Shown: positions 1-8,984, counted from the first letter of the stretch. The stretch: DNA of 64,000 bases from Mesorhizobium sp. B2-7-2 (GCF_006440775.1 NZ_VFTZ01000024.1:26940-90939), one strand, 5' to 3'. Program-made: numbers and translations. The notes: generated by a model from the sequence alone, not told the origin.

Positions 1-369
1 GTTGACCTGCGCCTGACGGTCGAGGCCGCTTGCCCTGACCAGCGGCGCGCAGACTCCAATCAGAGTACTCAGCGCGCGCCGCAGCAGAGGATGGGCGGCG
101 AAGTTGCGCGTCTCATCCATCGCGTAGTCGATATAGGCGCTGGTCGGGCAGCAGATATAGCAGTTGTGCGCCTTGCCCTCGTCGTTCAACGTCAGCGGAA
201 AAATGCCTCCGGCGATTTCGAACGTCTCGACTTTCGTGTCCAGATTGGCGATGAGGTGGCGCACCGGCATCTCATTGAAAAGCCTTACAAAAGTCTCGAC
301 CTTTGCCGGCTTGTTCTCGACCCGGTCGGCCTGTTGCACAGGCCTTTGCGCCATCGCCGCGCCGCTCAT
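1..369 (-). CDS. Unrecognised protein, N-terminal 123 residues (runs off the left window edge)
   Basis: Reading leftward from an ATG at 369, the frame stays open for 123 codons to the window edge, so the gene is partial. The start overlaps the TGA stop of the adenylate-forming enzyme upstream (ATGA), which is strong evidence for translational coupling in the same operon. The visible part has a cysteine cluster CYICC near residue 73, followed by PTSAYIDYAMDETRNF; no signal peptide or membrane segment is visible. I do not recognise the family. Context suggests a tailoring or transfer step in the ketosynthase pathway encoded by the four genes upstream, but this is inference only. Confidence 0.75.
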   Translation of the reverse strand, partial: MSGAAMAQRPVQQADRVENKPAKVETFVRLFNEMPVRHLIANLDTKVETFEIAGGIFPLTLNDEGKAHNCYICCPTSAYIDYAMDETRNFAAHPLLRRALSTLIGVCAPLVRASGLDRQAQVN

Positions 370-1622
370 CGCGCGCGCTCCAGGCGGGCTTCGACGCGAC
401 GCAGCTTGCGGCCTGTCTCCAGCGGCAGCGGCGCGCGGACGAGCGTGACGGCGGCGACCGCCTTTCTTGCTTCCAGCAACGCTAGCACAGCTTGATGCGC
501 GGCAGCTGCCGCGTCGTCCGGAAGCGTCGGCGGAAGGCTGAGCTCGATCCTGTCCAGCCCGGTCTGGACAAGACGAAAATCGTCGATGCGGCGATCGGCC
601 TTGAGCACGGCGTTGCGCAGCACATCCGGCGTGACGAGGACCGGTCCGTCCGGCGACATGAGCCGGAACACATCGTCCATGCGGCCGACGATCTCGTCGA
701 CGCTGCGCAGCGGCGAACCACAGCGGCAAGGTTCTTCGGACAAGCGCAATAGGTCGTTCATCCTGTAGCGCGCCATGATCTGTGTCCGGCGGCGAAAGGC
801 CGTCACCAGCGGGGTCACCAGGCCCTCGCCCGCCGGCTCGAATTCGAAGAATACGGAGTCTTCGGCAAGGTGCAGTCCGCCCTGGCGGCAGGTGACCGCG
901 AACAGGCCTTCGGTCGCCATGTAGATCTGATCGAGCGGCAGCCGGAAGAAATCCTCTATAACCGGACGGTCAACCGGATCCAGCGTTTCAGCCGCCGAGA
1001 AGACACGCTTCGGACGCAGACGGAAACCCTCGCTCGCGAAATGCCGCAGGACTTTCGGCGGCGCGATAATCACCGTCGGGTCGAAGGCTTGGAGCGCGCC
1101 GCGCCAGCTCTCCGGCCCTGATGTCAGATCGAAGAAGGCGAGCTTGATCAGGCGCGATTTGCGGGCGCTGTCGTAAAGCCCGGTATTCTGCGGCAGTATG
1201 ACCGCGACGCGCATGCCGCTCCATAGAAGATCGGGCGCCGCCTTGGCCAGGACCGCGCCCAGCCAGCGGTATTTTTCGGCCTCGGAAATCACGAACAGGC
1301 CGCGATTGCCCGATGTTCCGGTGCTGGCGCCGATAGTGAGCGGTCCTGCGCGGCCCTCGCCCGCCAGGGCCGCCCAGGCTTGCGCGGCGGTGAGACGGTG
1401 GATGTTGAATTCGTCGAAGCGCGCCATCAGCAGTGCCTTGTCGGTGACCGGCAGATCGCTGAGGCGCGCCGGCGGCTTGCCGTAAAAGGGCGCGCGCGGC
1501 AGGTCGCCGTTCAGGAAGCGCCGCAAGGCCGCCGCCTGCCAGCGCTCGAAGTCGGGCCGGGGCTTGCGCGAGACCCAGCGTGTCAGCGCGAAGGAGCCTG
1601 CCGCTTCCGCCAGCCCGTTCAT
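366..1622 (-). CDS. Adenylate-forming enzyme, CoF (F390) synthetase / PaaK-like
   Basis: 418 residues. A glycine/serine/threonine-rich phosphate loop (IGASTGTSGN, about residues 98-106) and a YMATEG motif (about 234-239) match the ATP-binding core of the phenylacetate-CoA ligase / F390-synthetase branch of the adenylate-forming superfamily. YRMNDLLRL and a C-x-C-G pair follow near 287-302, also typical of that branch. Such enzymes activate a carboxylate as an acyl-adenylate; the substrate here is unknown. It overlaps the MBL gene upstream and the partial gene downstream by ATGA, so it is in a coupled operon with a FabH-like ketosynthase. The family is secure; the reaction in this pathway is not. 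Confidence 0.85.
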   Translation of the reverse strand: MNGLAEAAGSFALTRWVSRKPRPDFERWQAAALRRFLNGDLPRAPFYGKPPARLSDLPVTDKALLMARFDEFNIHRLTAAQAWAALAGEGRAGPLTIGASTGTSGNRGLFVISEAEKYRWLGAVLAKAAPDLLWSGMRVAVILPQNTGLYDSARKSRLIKLAFFDLTSGPESWRGALQAFDPTVIIAPPKVLRHFASEGFRLRPKRVFSAAETLDPVDRPVIEDFFRLPLDQIYMATEGLFAVTCRQGGLHLAEDSVFFEFEPAGEGLVTPLVTAFRRRTQIMARYRMNDLLRLSEEPCRCGSPLRSVDEIVGRMDDVFRLMSPDGPVLVTPDVLRNAVLKADRRIDDFRLVQTGLDRIELSLPPTLPDDAAAAAHQAVLALLEARKAVAAVTLVRAPLPLETGRKLRRVEARLERAR

Positions 1623-2443
1623 GCGGCCTCCGGTGCGAGGTCGTAAGATGTCGGAGCGGGATCATGGCAGAGCATCACTTCGCCGCCTGAGGCGAGGAAG
1701 CGACGCAGCATGGCGCTGGTCGGCTCGATCGCCGCGGCATCCTCGGCGATTAACGTGGTCGGGAAACCCGGCGTGCGGTTATGGGTCAAGGCATTGAGCA
1801 GCCATTGCGCATCGACGGCGTAGAGCAGCGGCCGGGCCGGTCCGGTAAACAGCAGGCCGAACTGGCCGTCGGCATGTCCTGGAAGATCGACCGCGATCAC
1901 GCTGCCGTCGCCGAAAAGATCGGCGCCGCCTGGCGCGCCTTCGCGCGCCTCGACTCGCCGCTTCGCGGACAACGCCTCCAGCCGCGCCTCGAAATCCGGC
2001 GGGAAGAGTTCGGTGAAGACGCCGTGGCGCAGATTCTGCCTCGGGCTGCGCGCCTTGACCCGCGCCCAGGCGGCGTCGCTGGCGATGAAGCGCGCGTTGC
2101 GGAACAGCGACAGGCCCGAAATGTGGTCGGCGTGGAAATGGGTGACGGTGATCGTGCGGATGTCGTCGGGCGACAGGCCGAAACGCCGCAGCACCGGCAG
2201 GACCTGCTCGGCGGCGTTGATTTGAGGTTTCAGCAGCGCAGCGTAGAGCCGAAGCATGCGGCTGCGCCGCGCGTCGCTCAACGCCTCAGGTGTGTAGCCG
2301 GTGTCGATGAGCACCGGCCCGGCAGCCGGGTGAAAGAACAGCCCGTAACGGACGCGCAGCCTGACGCTTTGCCAGTTGCCGCCGCGCAGGATCAATCGCT
2401 CGGCAGCGCTCACCCAGGCGCTGTTGGCGAAGACGATCCTCAT
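1619..2443 (-). CDS. MBL-fold metallo-hydrolase
   Basis: 274 residues. The metal-binding signature HFHADH is at about 102-107 (VTHFHADHISG). Further candidate ligands are His in LPGHADGQ near 190, Asp in YAVDAQW and His in MLCHDPAP near 260, the H-x-H-x-D-H ... H ... D ... H order of lactonase-type metallo-beta-lactamase-fold enzymes. No signal peptide, so cytoplasmic. It overlaps both neighbours by 4 bp, so its product is probably made together with the ketosynthase, epimerase and adenylating enzyme. It may hydrolyse a thioester, ester or lactone intermediate; an acyl-homoserine lactonase role is possible but the operon context argues for a pathway enzyme. Confidence 0.88.
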   Translation of the reverse strand: MRIVFANSAWVSAAERLILRGGNWQSVRLRVRYGLFFHPAAGPVLIDTGYTPEALSDARRSRMLRLYAALLKPQINAAEQVLPVLRRFGLSPDDIRTITVTHFHADHISGLSLFRNARFIASDAAWARVKARSPRQNLRHGVFTELFPPDFEARLEALSAKRRVEAREGAPGGADLFGDGSVIAVDLPGHADGQFGLLFTGPARPLLYAVDAQWLLNALTHNRTPGFPTTLIAEDAAAIEPTSAMLRRFLASGGEVMLCHDPAPTSYDLAPEAA

Positions 2444-3423
2444 GCCTGCGCACCGCCGGAAAAAGTGCGGTCAAGCCCCTGTTCGAACGAGATTTTCGGC
2501 GTCCAACCGAGAACTCGCTTGGCGTTGGAAAGATCGAGGCTTTGCGCATAGGCGAAGAGGCCGAGCCCATAGCGGGTGACCGGCGGCTCGGGCCGTCCAG
2601 GCAACCGGAGCGCCACTGCTTCTATCAGGCCCGCCGCCAGCATCGCCGGCTTGAGCGGCGTCGGCCGCCAGCGCGCCTGGAGACCGGCGCGGGCGCAGGC
2701 CTCGTCGGCGATGCGGCGGACCGGCAGCACCTCGCCGCCGGAGATGTTGAAGATCCGGCATTCCGCTTCCCCGGTCGCGGCAAGCGCCGCCATCACTGCG
2801 TCAACGACGTCGTCGACATAAGTGAGGTCGATGGCCGCCCGGCCATCGCGAAACAGCGGCAGCGGGCGGCTTCTTGCCGCCTTGAGCAGGCGCGGCAGCA
2901 GCGCGTGGTCGCCTTTGCCGTAGATGCCGCGCGGCCGCAGCGCCAGCGGATGGACATCTGGCTGGCCGAGCACGATCTTTTCGGCCTCGCGCTTGGTGCG
3001 GGCATAGTGGTTCACGGGCTCCGGCAAGGCCGCGTCCTCGCTGAGCCCAAGCTGGTCGCGGAAGGCAAAGCAGACGGACGGGGTGGAGATGTGGACGAAG
3101 CGGCTGACACCCTGCCGCTGTGCGAAATCGACAAGGTTGCGCGTTGCCGTGACATTGGCCGCCTCGAAATCCGCGAGGCGTCCGAAAGGCGAGGAGAGCG
3201 CCGCGCAATGGATGATCCGTTCGACCCTGCCAAGCCTCGGATCGAGCGCGCCGTCGAGCGGCCGCACGAGATCGTGGCGGACGATGCGATGGCCGGCGGC
3301 CTCCAGCGCGGCGCAGCACGCTTCATCGCGGCCGAGCCCGAGCGCCAGCGTGCCGGACGCGGCCAGCCGCTCGAGCACGTGCGAGCCCAAGAAACCGCTG
3401 GCGCCGGTGACGAGCACGGCCAT
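2440..3423 (-). CDS. NAD-dependent epimerase/dehydratase family oxidoreductase
   Basis: 327 residues from the ATG at 3423, two bases after the ketosynthase stop. The N-terminus MAVLVTGASGFLGSHV is a Rossmann TGxxGxxG dinucleotide site, and HYARTKREAE (about residues 140-150) supplies the catalytic Tyr-x-x-x-Lys of extended short-chain dehydrogenases. The frame stays open much further upstream inside the ketosynthase gene, but that part does not look like this family and is rejected. A ketosynthase plus an extended SDR recalls OleA/OleD of long-chain olefin biosynthesis, where OleD reduces the beta-keto acid; applying that to this enzyme is inference. Confidence 0.88.
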   Translation of the reverse strand: MAVLVTGASGFLGSHVLERLAASGTLALGLGRDEACCAALEAAGHRIVRHDLVRPLDGALDPRLGRVERIIHCAALSSPFGRLADFEAANVTATRNLVDFAQRQGVSRFVHISTPSVCFAFRDQLGLSEDAALPEPVNHYARTKREAEKIVLGQPDVHPLALRPRGIYGKGDHALLPRLLKAARSRPLPLFRDGRAAIDLTYVDDVVDAVMAALAATGEAECRIFNISGGEVLPVRRIADEACARAGLQARWRPTPLKPAMLAAGLIEAVALRLPGRPEPPVTRYGLGLFAYAQSLDLSNAKRVLGWTPKISFEQGLDRTFSGGAQA

Positions 3424-3425
3424 CC

Positions 3426-4415
3426 TCAGACCTCCAGCGCCATGCCGCCGAAGGAGACGCCGGCCGACGTGCCGAGGATGAGCAGCTTCATGCCCGGCGC
3501 TACGCGGCCCTCGCGGCGCGCGACGTCCAGCGCGAAGGGAATGGACGCCGCGATCTGGTTGCCGAAGCGGGCGGAAATGTCGACGAGCTTTTCCGGCGCA
3601 AAGCCGGTCTGGCGCGCCATATGGGCGAGCGCGAACGGGCTCGCCTGGTGCGGCACGACGAGATCGACATCGGCATGCCGCCAGCCGGCGCGCTCGAGCA
3701 GAGCAGCGACGAAGCCGTTGAAATGGCGCGCGGTGAGCCTGAACAGTTCCTTGCCGTCCATGTGGAACAGACTGTGCGCCGCGAACGCTTCCTGCTCCTT
3801 GCGGAAATCGAAGCGCGTGCCGCCCGAACCGATGCCGCAGGCTTCCCACGCAGATGGATAGGTGCGCATCAGGCTTGCCGCCACCTTGCCCTCGCCTTGG
3901 CCGCCTTTGCGCAGCACGGCGGCCGCGGCGCCGTCGCCGAAGAGCGCGGCGATCTCGGGCGCATCCTGCCACGGCAAGGCGCGCGAGGCGATCTCGGAGG
4001 AAAACACCAGCGCCGTCTCGCATTGCCCGGCCTCGATCATGCGGCCGGCGGTCTCGAAGGCGGTGAGGAAGCCCAGGCATGTGCTGTTGACGTCGAAGGC
4101 GGCGGCCGAGCCGTCGGCCAGCCCAAGGCGCTGCATGACCAAGGGCGCGGTCGCCGGCAGCGGCTGATAAGGCACGCCGCAGCCGCCGATGATCAGGTCG
4201 ACGGCGCCGGGATCGAGGCCGGCATCCTCAAGCGCCAGCGTCGCCGCCGCGCAAGCTAGATCGATTTGCGATTCGCCCTCGCAGACATAGCGCTCGACGA
4301 CGCCGGTCGCGGTTTCGAGCGCGCCCTCGCCGAGGCCAAGCCGCTCCTCCAGCGTCCGCGTCGTGACGCGCTCAGCCGGTACCGCCCTGCCGGTTCCGAC
4401 GATCCTGATCCGCAT
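3426..4415 (-). CDS. 3-oxoacyl-ACP synthase III (FabH/OleA-like) family ketosynthase
   Basis: 329 residues, near the usual length for FabH-type enzymes. The thiolase-fold triad is complete: Cys113 (VNSTCLGF), His256 (VVPHQAS) and Asn286 (RFGNQIAASIP). These condense two acyl thioesters. It is the first gene of a five-gene minus-strand operon and is separate from the fabF-fabG-fabD cluster, so a specialised rather than housekeeping role is likely. A perfect 14-bp inverted repeat lies just upstream (4426-4490) and could be its operator. Product unknown. Confidence 0.88.
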   Translation of the reverse strand: MRIRIVGTGRAVPAERVTTRTLEERLGLGEGALETATGVVERYVCEGESQIDLACAAATLALEDAGLDPGAVDLIIGGCGVPYQPLPATAPLVMQRLGLADGSAAAFDVNSTCLGFLTAFETAGRMIEAGQCETALVFSSEIASRALPWQDAPEIAALFGDGAAAAVLRKGGQGEGKVAASLMRTYPSAWEACGIGSGGTRFDFRKEQEAFAAHSLFHMDGKELFRLTARHFNGFVAALLERAGWRHADVDLVVPHQASPFALAHMARQTGFAPEKLVDISARFGNQIAASIPFALDVARREGRVAPGMKLLILGTSAGVSFGGMALEV

Positions 4416-4425
4416 TCTCCCCCCG

Positions 4426-4490
4426 CCGCATGAGCTTGGCCCTATCTAGCGCAAAAAGCGATCGATAGCGACGTTTCCAAGCTCATGCGG
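4426..4490. promoter_or_regulatory. Perfect 14-bp inverted repeat upstream of the ketosynthase operon
   Basis: CCGCATGAGCTTGG at 4426-4439 is repeated as its exact reverse complement at 4477-4490, with 37 bases between. It starts 10 bp upstream of the ketosynthase ATG. There is no T-run after either arm, so an intrinsic terminator is unlikely. It could be a paired operator or a mobile-repeat remnant. Confidence 0.45.
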
Positions 4491-4507
4491 TCCTTTGGGA
4501 CCTCGGC

Positions 4508-5365
4508 CTAGCCGTCGATAACCGATGACACCCAGACCTTTTCGAACCGTTCGGTGAGTTTTCCCCAATCCTGCTTAGTAACATGCAATCCGTCCAACCA
4601 AACTGTTTTCAAAGACGGGATTTCGTACAGCGTTGCCAGAGTTCCTGCAGCGGTCAACGTTGTTTGGCCTTCGTGGCCGCCAATGGACAAATATTCAAGG
4701 TTCGGGAGCTGTGACAGCATTTTGAGATCGTGCTCAGCGATACCCGTTGACCATATGTCGAGCCAACGCAGCTGCGACATCTTGCAGATCGCCTGCAGGC
4801 CAACTGCCGTGATGTCTGTGGCGCCAAGCTCCAAAGCCGTGATTGCCTTCGAATGCGAGACCATCCGCGCAAAATCGTCGGAGAACCTTGAGTCCTCAAA
4901 GTCCAGTTCGGTCAGCGACGGATTGCCGAGGAGCGCTGCAAGGGATTCTTCCGTAATGCGCGCCCTTTGCGCGGTGAGTTTTCTGACAGCTGGAAGCTGT
5001 GCAATTTGGAACAGATCACTGCTGCCTACACCCCACAGACAGCTAAACTCCTCAAGAGCTTCGGCCGTTCTAAAACCGTCCAAGCGACCGGCCCGAGAAA
5101 TACCCAGCAGATGAAGTGCCCTAAGGTTAGGAAGTTGCACGATAGAATTGACCGCCGCGCGCGTGATGTCGCACCATATCTGGACGCTGTATACAGACCG
5201 GATCGCCTTCAGTTTACCGGCATCAGATTTCGCAAACAGCTTGTTCCATCGAATGTAGATCTCATCGTAGTGAGGATTGGCCGCCAGCTGAGCCGTGTGA
5301 TCGTCTGTCAGGAACTCGTCAGCTCCTGTCTCAAGCGTGTCTAAGCTGAACTTCAACTCTGTCAT
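4508..5365 (-). CDS. Leucine-rich-repeat protein of unknown function
   Basis: 285 residues without a signal peptide. From about residue 80 the protein is a series of roughly 23-25-residue units with the pattern LxxLxLxxxxIT (for example SLTELDFEDSRFS, AITALELGATDIT, QLRWLDIWSTGI, NLEYLSIGG), the hallmark of a leucine-rich-repeat solenoid, usually a protein-binding surface. Base composition is visibly lower in GC than the flanking genes. The gene stands alone between the ketosynthase operon and holC, which fits horizontal acquisition. I cannot assign a partner or function. Confidence 0.75.
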   Translation of the reverse strand: MTELKFSLDTLETGADEFLTDDHTAQLAANPHYDEIYIRWNKLFAKSDAGKLKAIRSVYSVQIWCDITRAAVNSIVQLPNLRALHLLGISRAGRLDGFRTAEALEEFSCLWGVGSSDLFQIAQLPAVRKLTAQRARITEESLAALLGNPSLTELDFEDSRFSDDFARMVSHSKAITALELGATDITAVGLQAICKMSQLRWLDIWSTGIAEHDLKMLSQLPNLEYLSIGGHEGQTTLTAAGTLATLYEIPSLKTVWLDGLHVTKQDWGKLTERFEKVWVSSVIDG

Positions 5366-5446
5366 GAAGTCAGGATCCGCCTCCGTGGGGGTGCTGCCAA
5401 CGTCCGCAATGGGTCAGAATCGGACGCTAATTTATAAATTTGCGAG

Positions 5447-5896
5447 CTAAGCCTTGCGTTCCCAGCGTCGGTCCTGGGTCTGCTGCCAGTAGGTGACGGC
5501 GTGGCCGGCCTCCTTCATCGTCTTCCAATGGCCGCGAGCGGCTTCGAGCTGTGCCGCGTCATGGCCGTCGAACAGGAAGACGGCGCGCTCGTAGCCGGAC
5601 AAGTCGGGAGGCGTCGCGCCGTCGACCAGGAAACGGATCTGCGCCGCATTCTGGTTGCCTTCGCCCGTGGTGAGCAGGATCGGCTGTTCGGCCGGATAGG
5701 CCTCGCGGTCGGTGGCATGCGCCAGGAAAGAATCGTCGCGGAAAGTCCACAGATGCTGGTCGAGCGCGTCACGGCGATCTTCCGTGCCGGTCTGCACTAC
5801 CGCGCGCCAGCCGCGCTCGATGCTGCGCTCGAGCAGGCCGGGCAGCGCCTCCTCGAGCGTCGATTCGGTCAAATGGTAGAACAGGATGTCTGTCAT
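5447..5896 (-). CDS. holC: DNA polymerase III subunit chi
   Basis: 149 residues. The N-terminus MTDILFYHLTESTLEEALPGLLE and the block LDQHLWTFRDDSFLAH are characteristic of HolC, the clamp-loader accessory subunit that links SSB to the replicase. Asp/Gly-rich FLFDGHD and WKTMKEAGHAVTYWQQ near the C-terminus also fit. It begins 9 bases after the pepA stop, so it is probably co-transcribed with pepA, a pairing common in proteobacteria. Confidence 0.93.
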   Translation of the reverse strand: MTDILFYHLTESTLEEALPGLLERSIERGWRAVVQTGTEDRRDALDQHLWTFRDDSFLAHATDREAYPAEQPILLTTGEGNQNAAQIRFLVDGATPPDLSGYERAVFLFDGHDAAQLEAARGHWKTMKEAGHAVTYWQQTQDRRWERKA

Positions 5897-5905
5897 CCCG
5901 GAAAC

Positions 5906-7408
5906 CTAACCCTCATAGTGGTCGCGGACCAGCCTATCGAGCAGCCTCACGCCGAAACCCGAGCCCCAGGACTGGTTGATCTCGCTCGACGGGGCGCCCA
6001 TCGCGGTGCCGGCGATGTCGAGATGCGCCCAGGGCGTGTCCTTGACGAAGCGCTGCAGGAACTGCGCGGCGATGATGGCGCCGCCATAGCGGCCGCCGAT
6101 GTTCTTCATGTCGGCGTTCTTGGAATCGATCAACTTGTCGTATTCGGGCCCGAGCGGCATGCGCCATAGCCGCTCCTGCGATGCCTGGCCGGCGCCGAAA
6201 AGCCGGCCGGCAAGCTCGTCATTGTTGGAGAAAAGGCCGGCGTAATGCTGGCCGAGCGCCACCATGACGGCGCCGGTCAAGGTCGCCAGGTTGATCATGA
6301 ATTTCGGCTTGAAACGGTCGTTGGCGTACCAGAGCGCGTCGGCCAGAACGAGGCGGCCTTCCGCATCGGTGTTGAGCACCTCGATGGTCTGGCCCGACAT
6401 CGAGGTGACGATGTCGCCGGGACGCTGGGCATGGCCGTCGACGGCGTTCTCGACCAGGCCGATGACGCCGACCACATTGGCCTTCGCCTTACGCGCAGCG
6501 AGCGCACGCATAAGGCCGGTGACGGCTGCGGCACCACCCATGTCGCCCTTCATGTCCTCCATGCCCGAGGCCGGCTTCATCGAATTGCCGCCGGTGTCGA
6601 AGGTGACGCCCTTGCCGATGAAGGCGAGCGGCGCGCCCTTGGCCTTGCCGCCGTTCCAGCGCATCACAGCCAGGCGCGCGCCGCGCGGCGAGCCTTGCGC
6701 GACGCCGAGCAGCGAGCCCATGCCGAGCTTCTTCATCTCTTTTTCAGCCAAGATCTCGACCTCGACGCCGAGTTGCTCCAGCGCCTTGACGCGCTCGGCG
6801 AATTCGACGGGCCCAAGCGCATTGGCCGGCTCGTTGACCAGATCGCGCGCAAGCAGCACGCCGTCGACCACCGCTTCCTCGCCGGCGAAAGCCTTCTTTG
6901 CGGCAGCGGGATCGGCGCAGTGAATGGTTACCTTAGCGGGCTTGCCCGACTTCGTGTCGGATTGGCCGTCTTCCTTGTCTTTCCTGGTCTTGTATTTGTC
7001 GAAGGAATAGCTGCGCAGCAGGATGCCGGCGGCGAGGCTCGCCGCCTGGCGACCGTCGGGCTGCAACTCCGGCAGATCGAGGATGACGGCCACCTCGGTC
7101 GCCTTGCGCAGCGAAGCGGCAACGGCGCCGCCGAGCTTCAGCCAGGCATTGTCGTCGAGGTTCGAGACCTTGCCGGCGCCGACCGCCACCAGCCGGTCGA
7201 CCGGCGTTCCTTCCGGCGCCAGCACCTCGGCCGAGCTTGCGAATTTGCCGGAGAAATCGGCGACCGGAAAGGCGCGAGCCAATGCACCAGCCGGATCGCA
7301 GGCTTTCGCCGCCTCGCCGAGCCCGCCGTCATCGGCCGCGAAGACGAAGACGCTGCCCTTTTTAGGCGCGGCGAATTTGGCGAAGGAAATGGATGGTCTC
7401 GACGTCAT
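5906..7408 (-). CDS. pepA: Leucyl aminopeptidase (M17 family)
   Basis: 500 residues from the ATG at 7408, which has an AGGA-type ribosome site; an in-frame ATG 39 bases upstream is less likely. The M17 signature NTDAEGRL, which carries metal and catalytic residues, is present (VLNTDAEGRLVLADAL), as are GKGVTFDTGG and the metal-binding MKGDMGGAAAV segment. The enzyme is a hexameric cytosolic di-metal exopeptidase that removes N-terminal residues. It is upstream of holC and divergent from the LPS-transport operon. Confidence 0.95.
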   Translation of the reverse strand: MTSRPSISFAKFAAPKKGSVFVFAADDGGLGEAAKACDPAGALARAFPVADFSGKFASSAEVLAPEGTPVDRLVAVGAGKVSNLDDNAWLKLGGAVAASLRKATEVAVILDLPELQPDGRQAASLAAGILLRSYSFDKYKTRKDKEDGQSDTKSGKPAKVTIHCADPAAAKKAFAGEEAVVDGVLLARDLVNEPANALGPVEFAERVKALEQLGVEVEILAEKEMKKLGMGSLLGVAQGSPRGARLAVMRWNGGKAKGAPLAFIGKGVTFDTGGNSMKPASGMEDMKGDMGGAAAVTGLMRALAARKAKANVVGVIGLVENAVDGHAQRPGDIVTSMSGQTIEVLNTDAEGRLVLADALWYANDRFKPKFMINLATLTGAVMVALGQHYAGLFSNNDELAGRLFGAGQASQERLWRMPLGPEYDKLIDSKNADMKNIGGRYGGAIIAAQFLQRFVKDTPWAHLDIAGTAMGAPSSEINQSWGSGFGVRLLDRLVRDHYEG

Positions 7409-7785
7409 CAGGTCCTGCTTTCGGGGATGGCCGTAAGGTGCCGGCAAAGGTAATTTTCAACGGGCGAGCGGTTTGGCAAGCGTGCGCGACATTTGGTCGT
7501 TTTCCGCCATTTGGCAAGACTTTGGCCGAAATCGCGGTCTATATCGGCGCCACCATAGACAAAGGATTCGCCTCGGCACGACCTTAGCTTGCTGCCGCAA
7601 CCTGCTGTTAACCATCGATGTTTTGCATTTCTTATTCATTGGCGCGGAGACTCCGCCACGCCGGGGCACGTGGCGTGGGGCGACAAACCGGAGCGAGCCG
7701 CCCATGACGCAGTTGTGCGGGCGCCGCCGGATCACTACCTTGTCGGCGGGCATGATGCCGTTCGGCAAAATCGAGAAAAGCCTTC
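7409..7785. other. Intergenic region between divergent pepA and lptF
   Basis: About 377 bases that must carry the promoters of pepA-holC leftward and lptF-lptG-lptD rightward. Small open frames here lack ribosome sites and typical codon use. I see no convincing -35/-10 pair, repeat or RNA structure. Confidence 0.5.
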
Positions 7786-8982
7786 ATGAAGGTCGTTGAA
7801 CGCTACATCATGCGCCGCGCGCTGACGATGTTCCTCGCGGCGCTGGTCTGGACGCTGGCGATCGTGTGGACCACGCAGGTTCTGGCCAAGATCGACCTCG
7901 TCACCGACAATGGCCAGTCGGCGCTGACTTTCTTCGAAGTCGCAGCACTCATCATCCCCTCGATCATCCCGATCGTGGTGCCGTTCGCCCTGGTGGTGGC
8001 GGTGGCGCAGACGCTGAGCGCCATGAACACCGATTCGGAGCTCGCCGTGCTCGGCGCCGCCGGCGCCTCACGCTGGACGATCGCGCGGCCGATCCTGCTG
8101 CTCGCGATAGCGGCTTGCGCGTTTTCCTTCATCGTCGACAACGCCATCGATCCCTATGCCAGGCAGAAGAACCGCCAGCTGGTGGCAGCATCGCGCGCCG
8201 ACCTTCTGTCGCTGATCATCCAGGAAGGCACGTTCCGCAAGATTGACGAAGGCCTGTTCCTGCAGGTTGGCGAGCGGCTTCCCGGCAACCGGCTCGGCGG
8301 CATCTTCGTGGCCGATTCACGCGAGGAAGGCGCCAGCCTGACCTACTATGCCAAGACCGGCAGCATCGTCGAAAAGGGCGACGAGAAGGTGCTGATGATG
8401 AATGACGGCGTCATCAACCGCAAATCGGTGACCGGCGACCTCTCCGTCATCCGCTTCACCTCCTACGCCTTCGACATGTCGGCGTTCATGTCGGCGGCGA
8501 ACGACATCACGCTTTTGCCTAAGGACCGCACGACGCAATATCTGCTCAACCCGGACCCCAACGACAAGATGTTCCAGCGCGAACCGGGCAGCTACCGGGC
8601 GGAGCTCAACCAGCGTCTCGCCGAATGGTCCTATTCGCTGGTGTTCGCGCTGATCGCTCTTGCCGTTGCGGGCGACGCGCGCTCGCACCGGGAGGCGCGC
8701 ATCAATCCGCTGATCACGGCAATCGCGATAGCGCTTTTCGTGCGATGGCTGGGCTTCTTCGCCGCAGGCAAGGCCGACAGGGTCTGGTACTATGTCTACC
8801 TGCTCTACGCCATACCGCTCATCGCCTCGGCGGTTTCGATCTGGTTCATCGTATCGTCGCGCACCATGGAATTGCCGGTCAGCTGGGCGGACTGGCTGAC
8901 GGGCCTCGCCAAGCGTGCCGGCGACAACTGGACAACATTCAAGCTCTGGCTCGTCCGGCGCACTTCCGGCCAGGGAGCCTGA
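7786..8982 (+). CDS. lptF: LPS export ABC transporter permease LptF
   Basis: 398 residues. An N-terminal transmembrane block (about residues 10-110: FLAALVWTLAIVW, ALIIPSIIPIVVPFALVVAV) is followed by a periplasmic beta-jellyroll region and three C-terminal membrane segments (from about 285), the YjgP/YjgQ layout. LptF pairs with LptG as the inner-membrane part of LptB2FG, which extracts lipopolysaccharide and passes it to the LptC bridge. It lies 2 bases before lptG and heads the operon with lptD. Confidence 0.95.
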   Translation: MKVVERYIMRRALTMFLAALVWTLAIVWTTQVLAKIDLVTDNGQSALTFFEVAALIIPSIIPIVVPFALVVAVAQTLSAMNTDSELAVLGAAGASRWTIARPILLLAIAACAFSFIVDNAIDPYARQKNRQLVAASRADLLSLIIQEGTFRKIDEGLFLQVGERLPGNRLGGIFVADSREEGASLTYYAKTGSIVEKGDEKVLMMNDGVINRKSVTGDLSVIRFTSYAFDMSAFMSAANDITLLPKDRTTQYLLNPDPNDKMFQREPGSYRAELNQRLAEWSYSLVFALIALAVAGDARSHREARINPLITAIAIALFVRWLGFFAAGKADRVWYYVYLLYAIPLIASAVSIWFIVSSRTMELPVSWADWLTGLAKRAGDNWTTFKLWLVRRTSGQGA

Positions 8983-8984
8983 CC

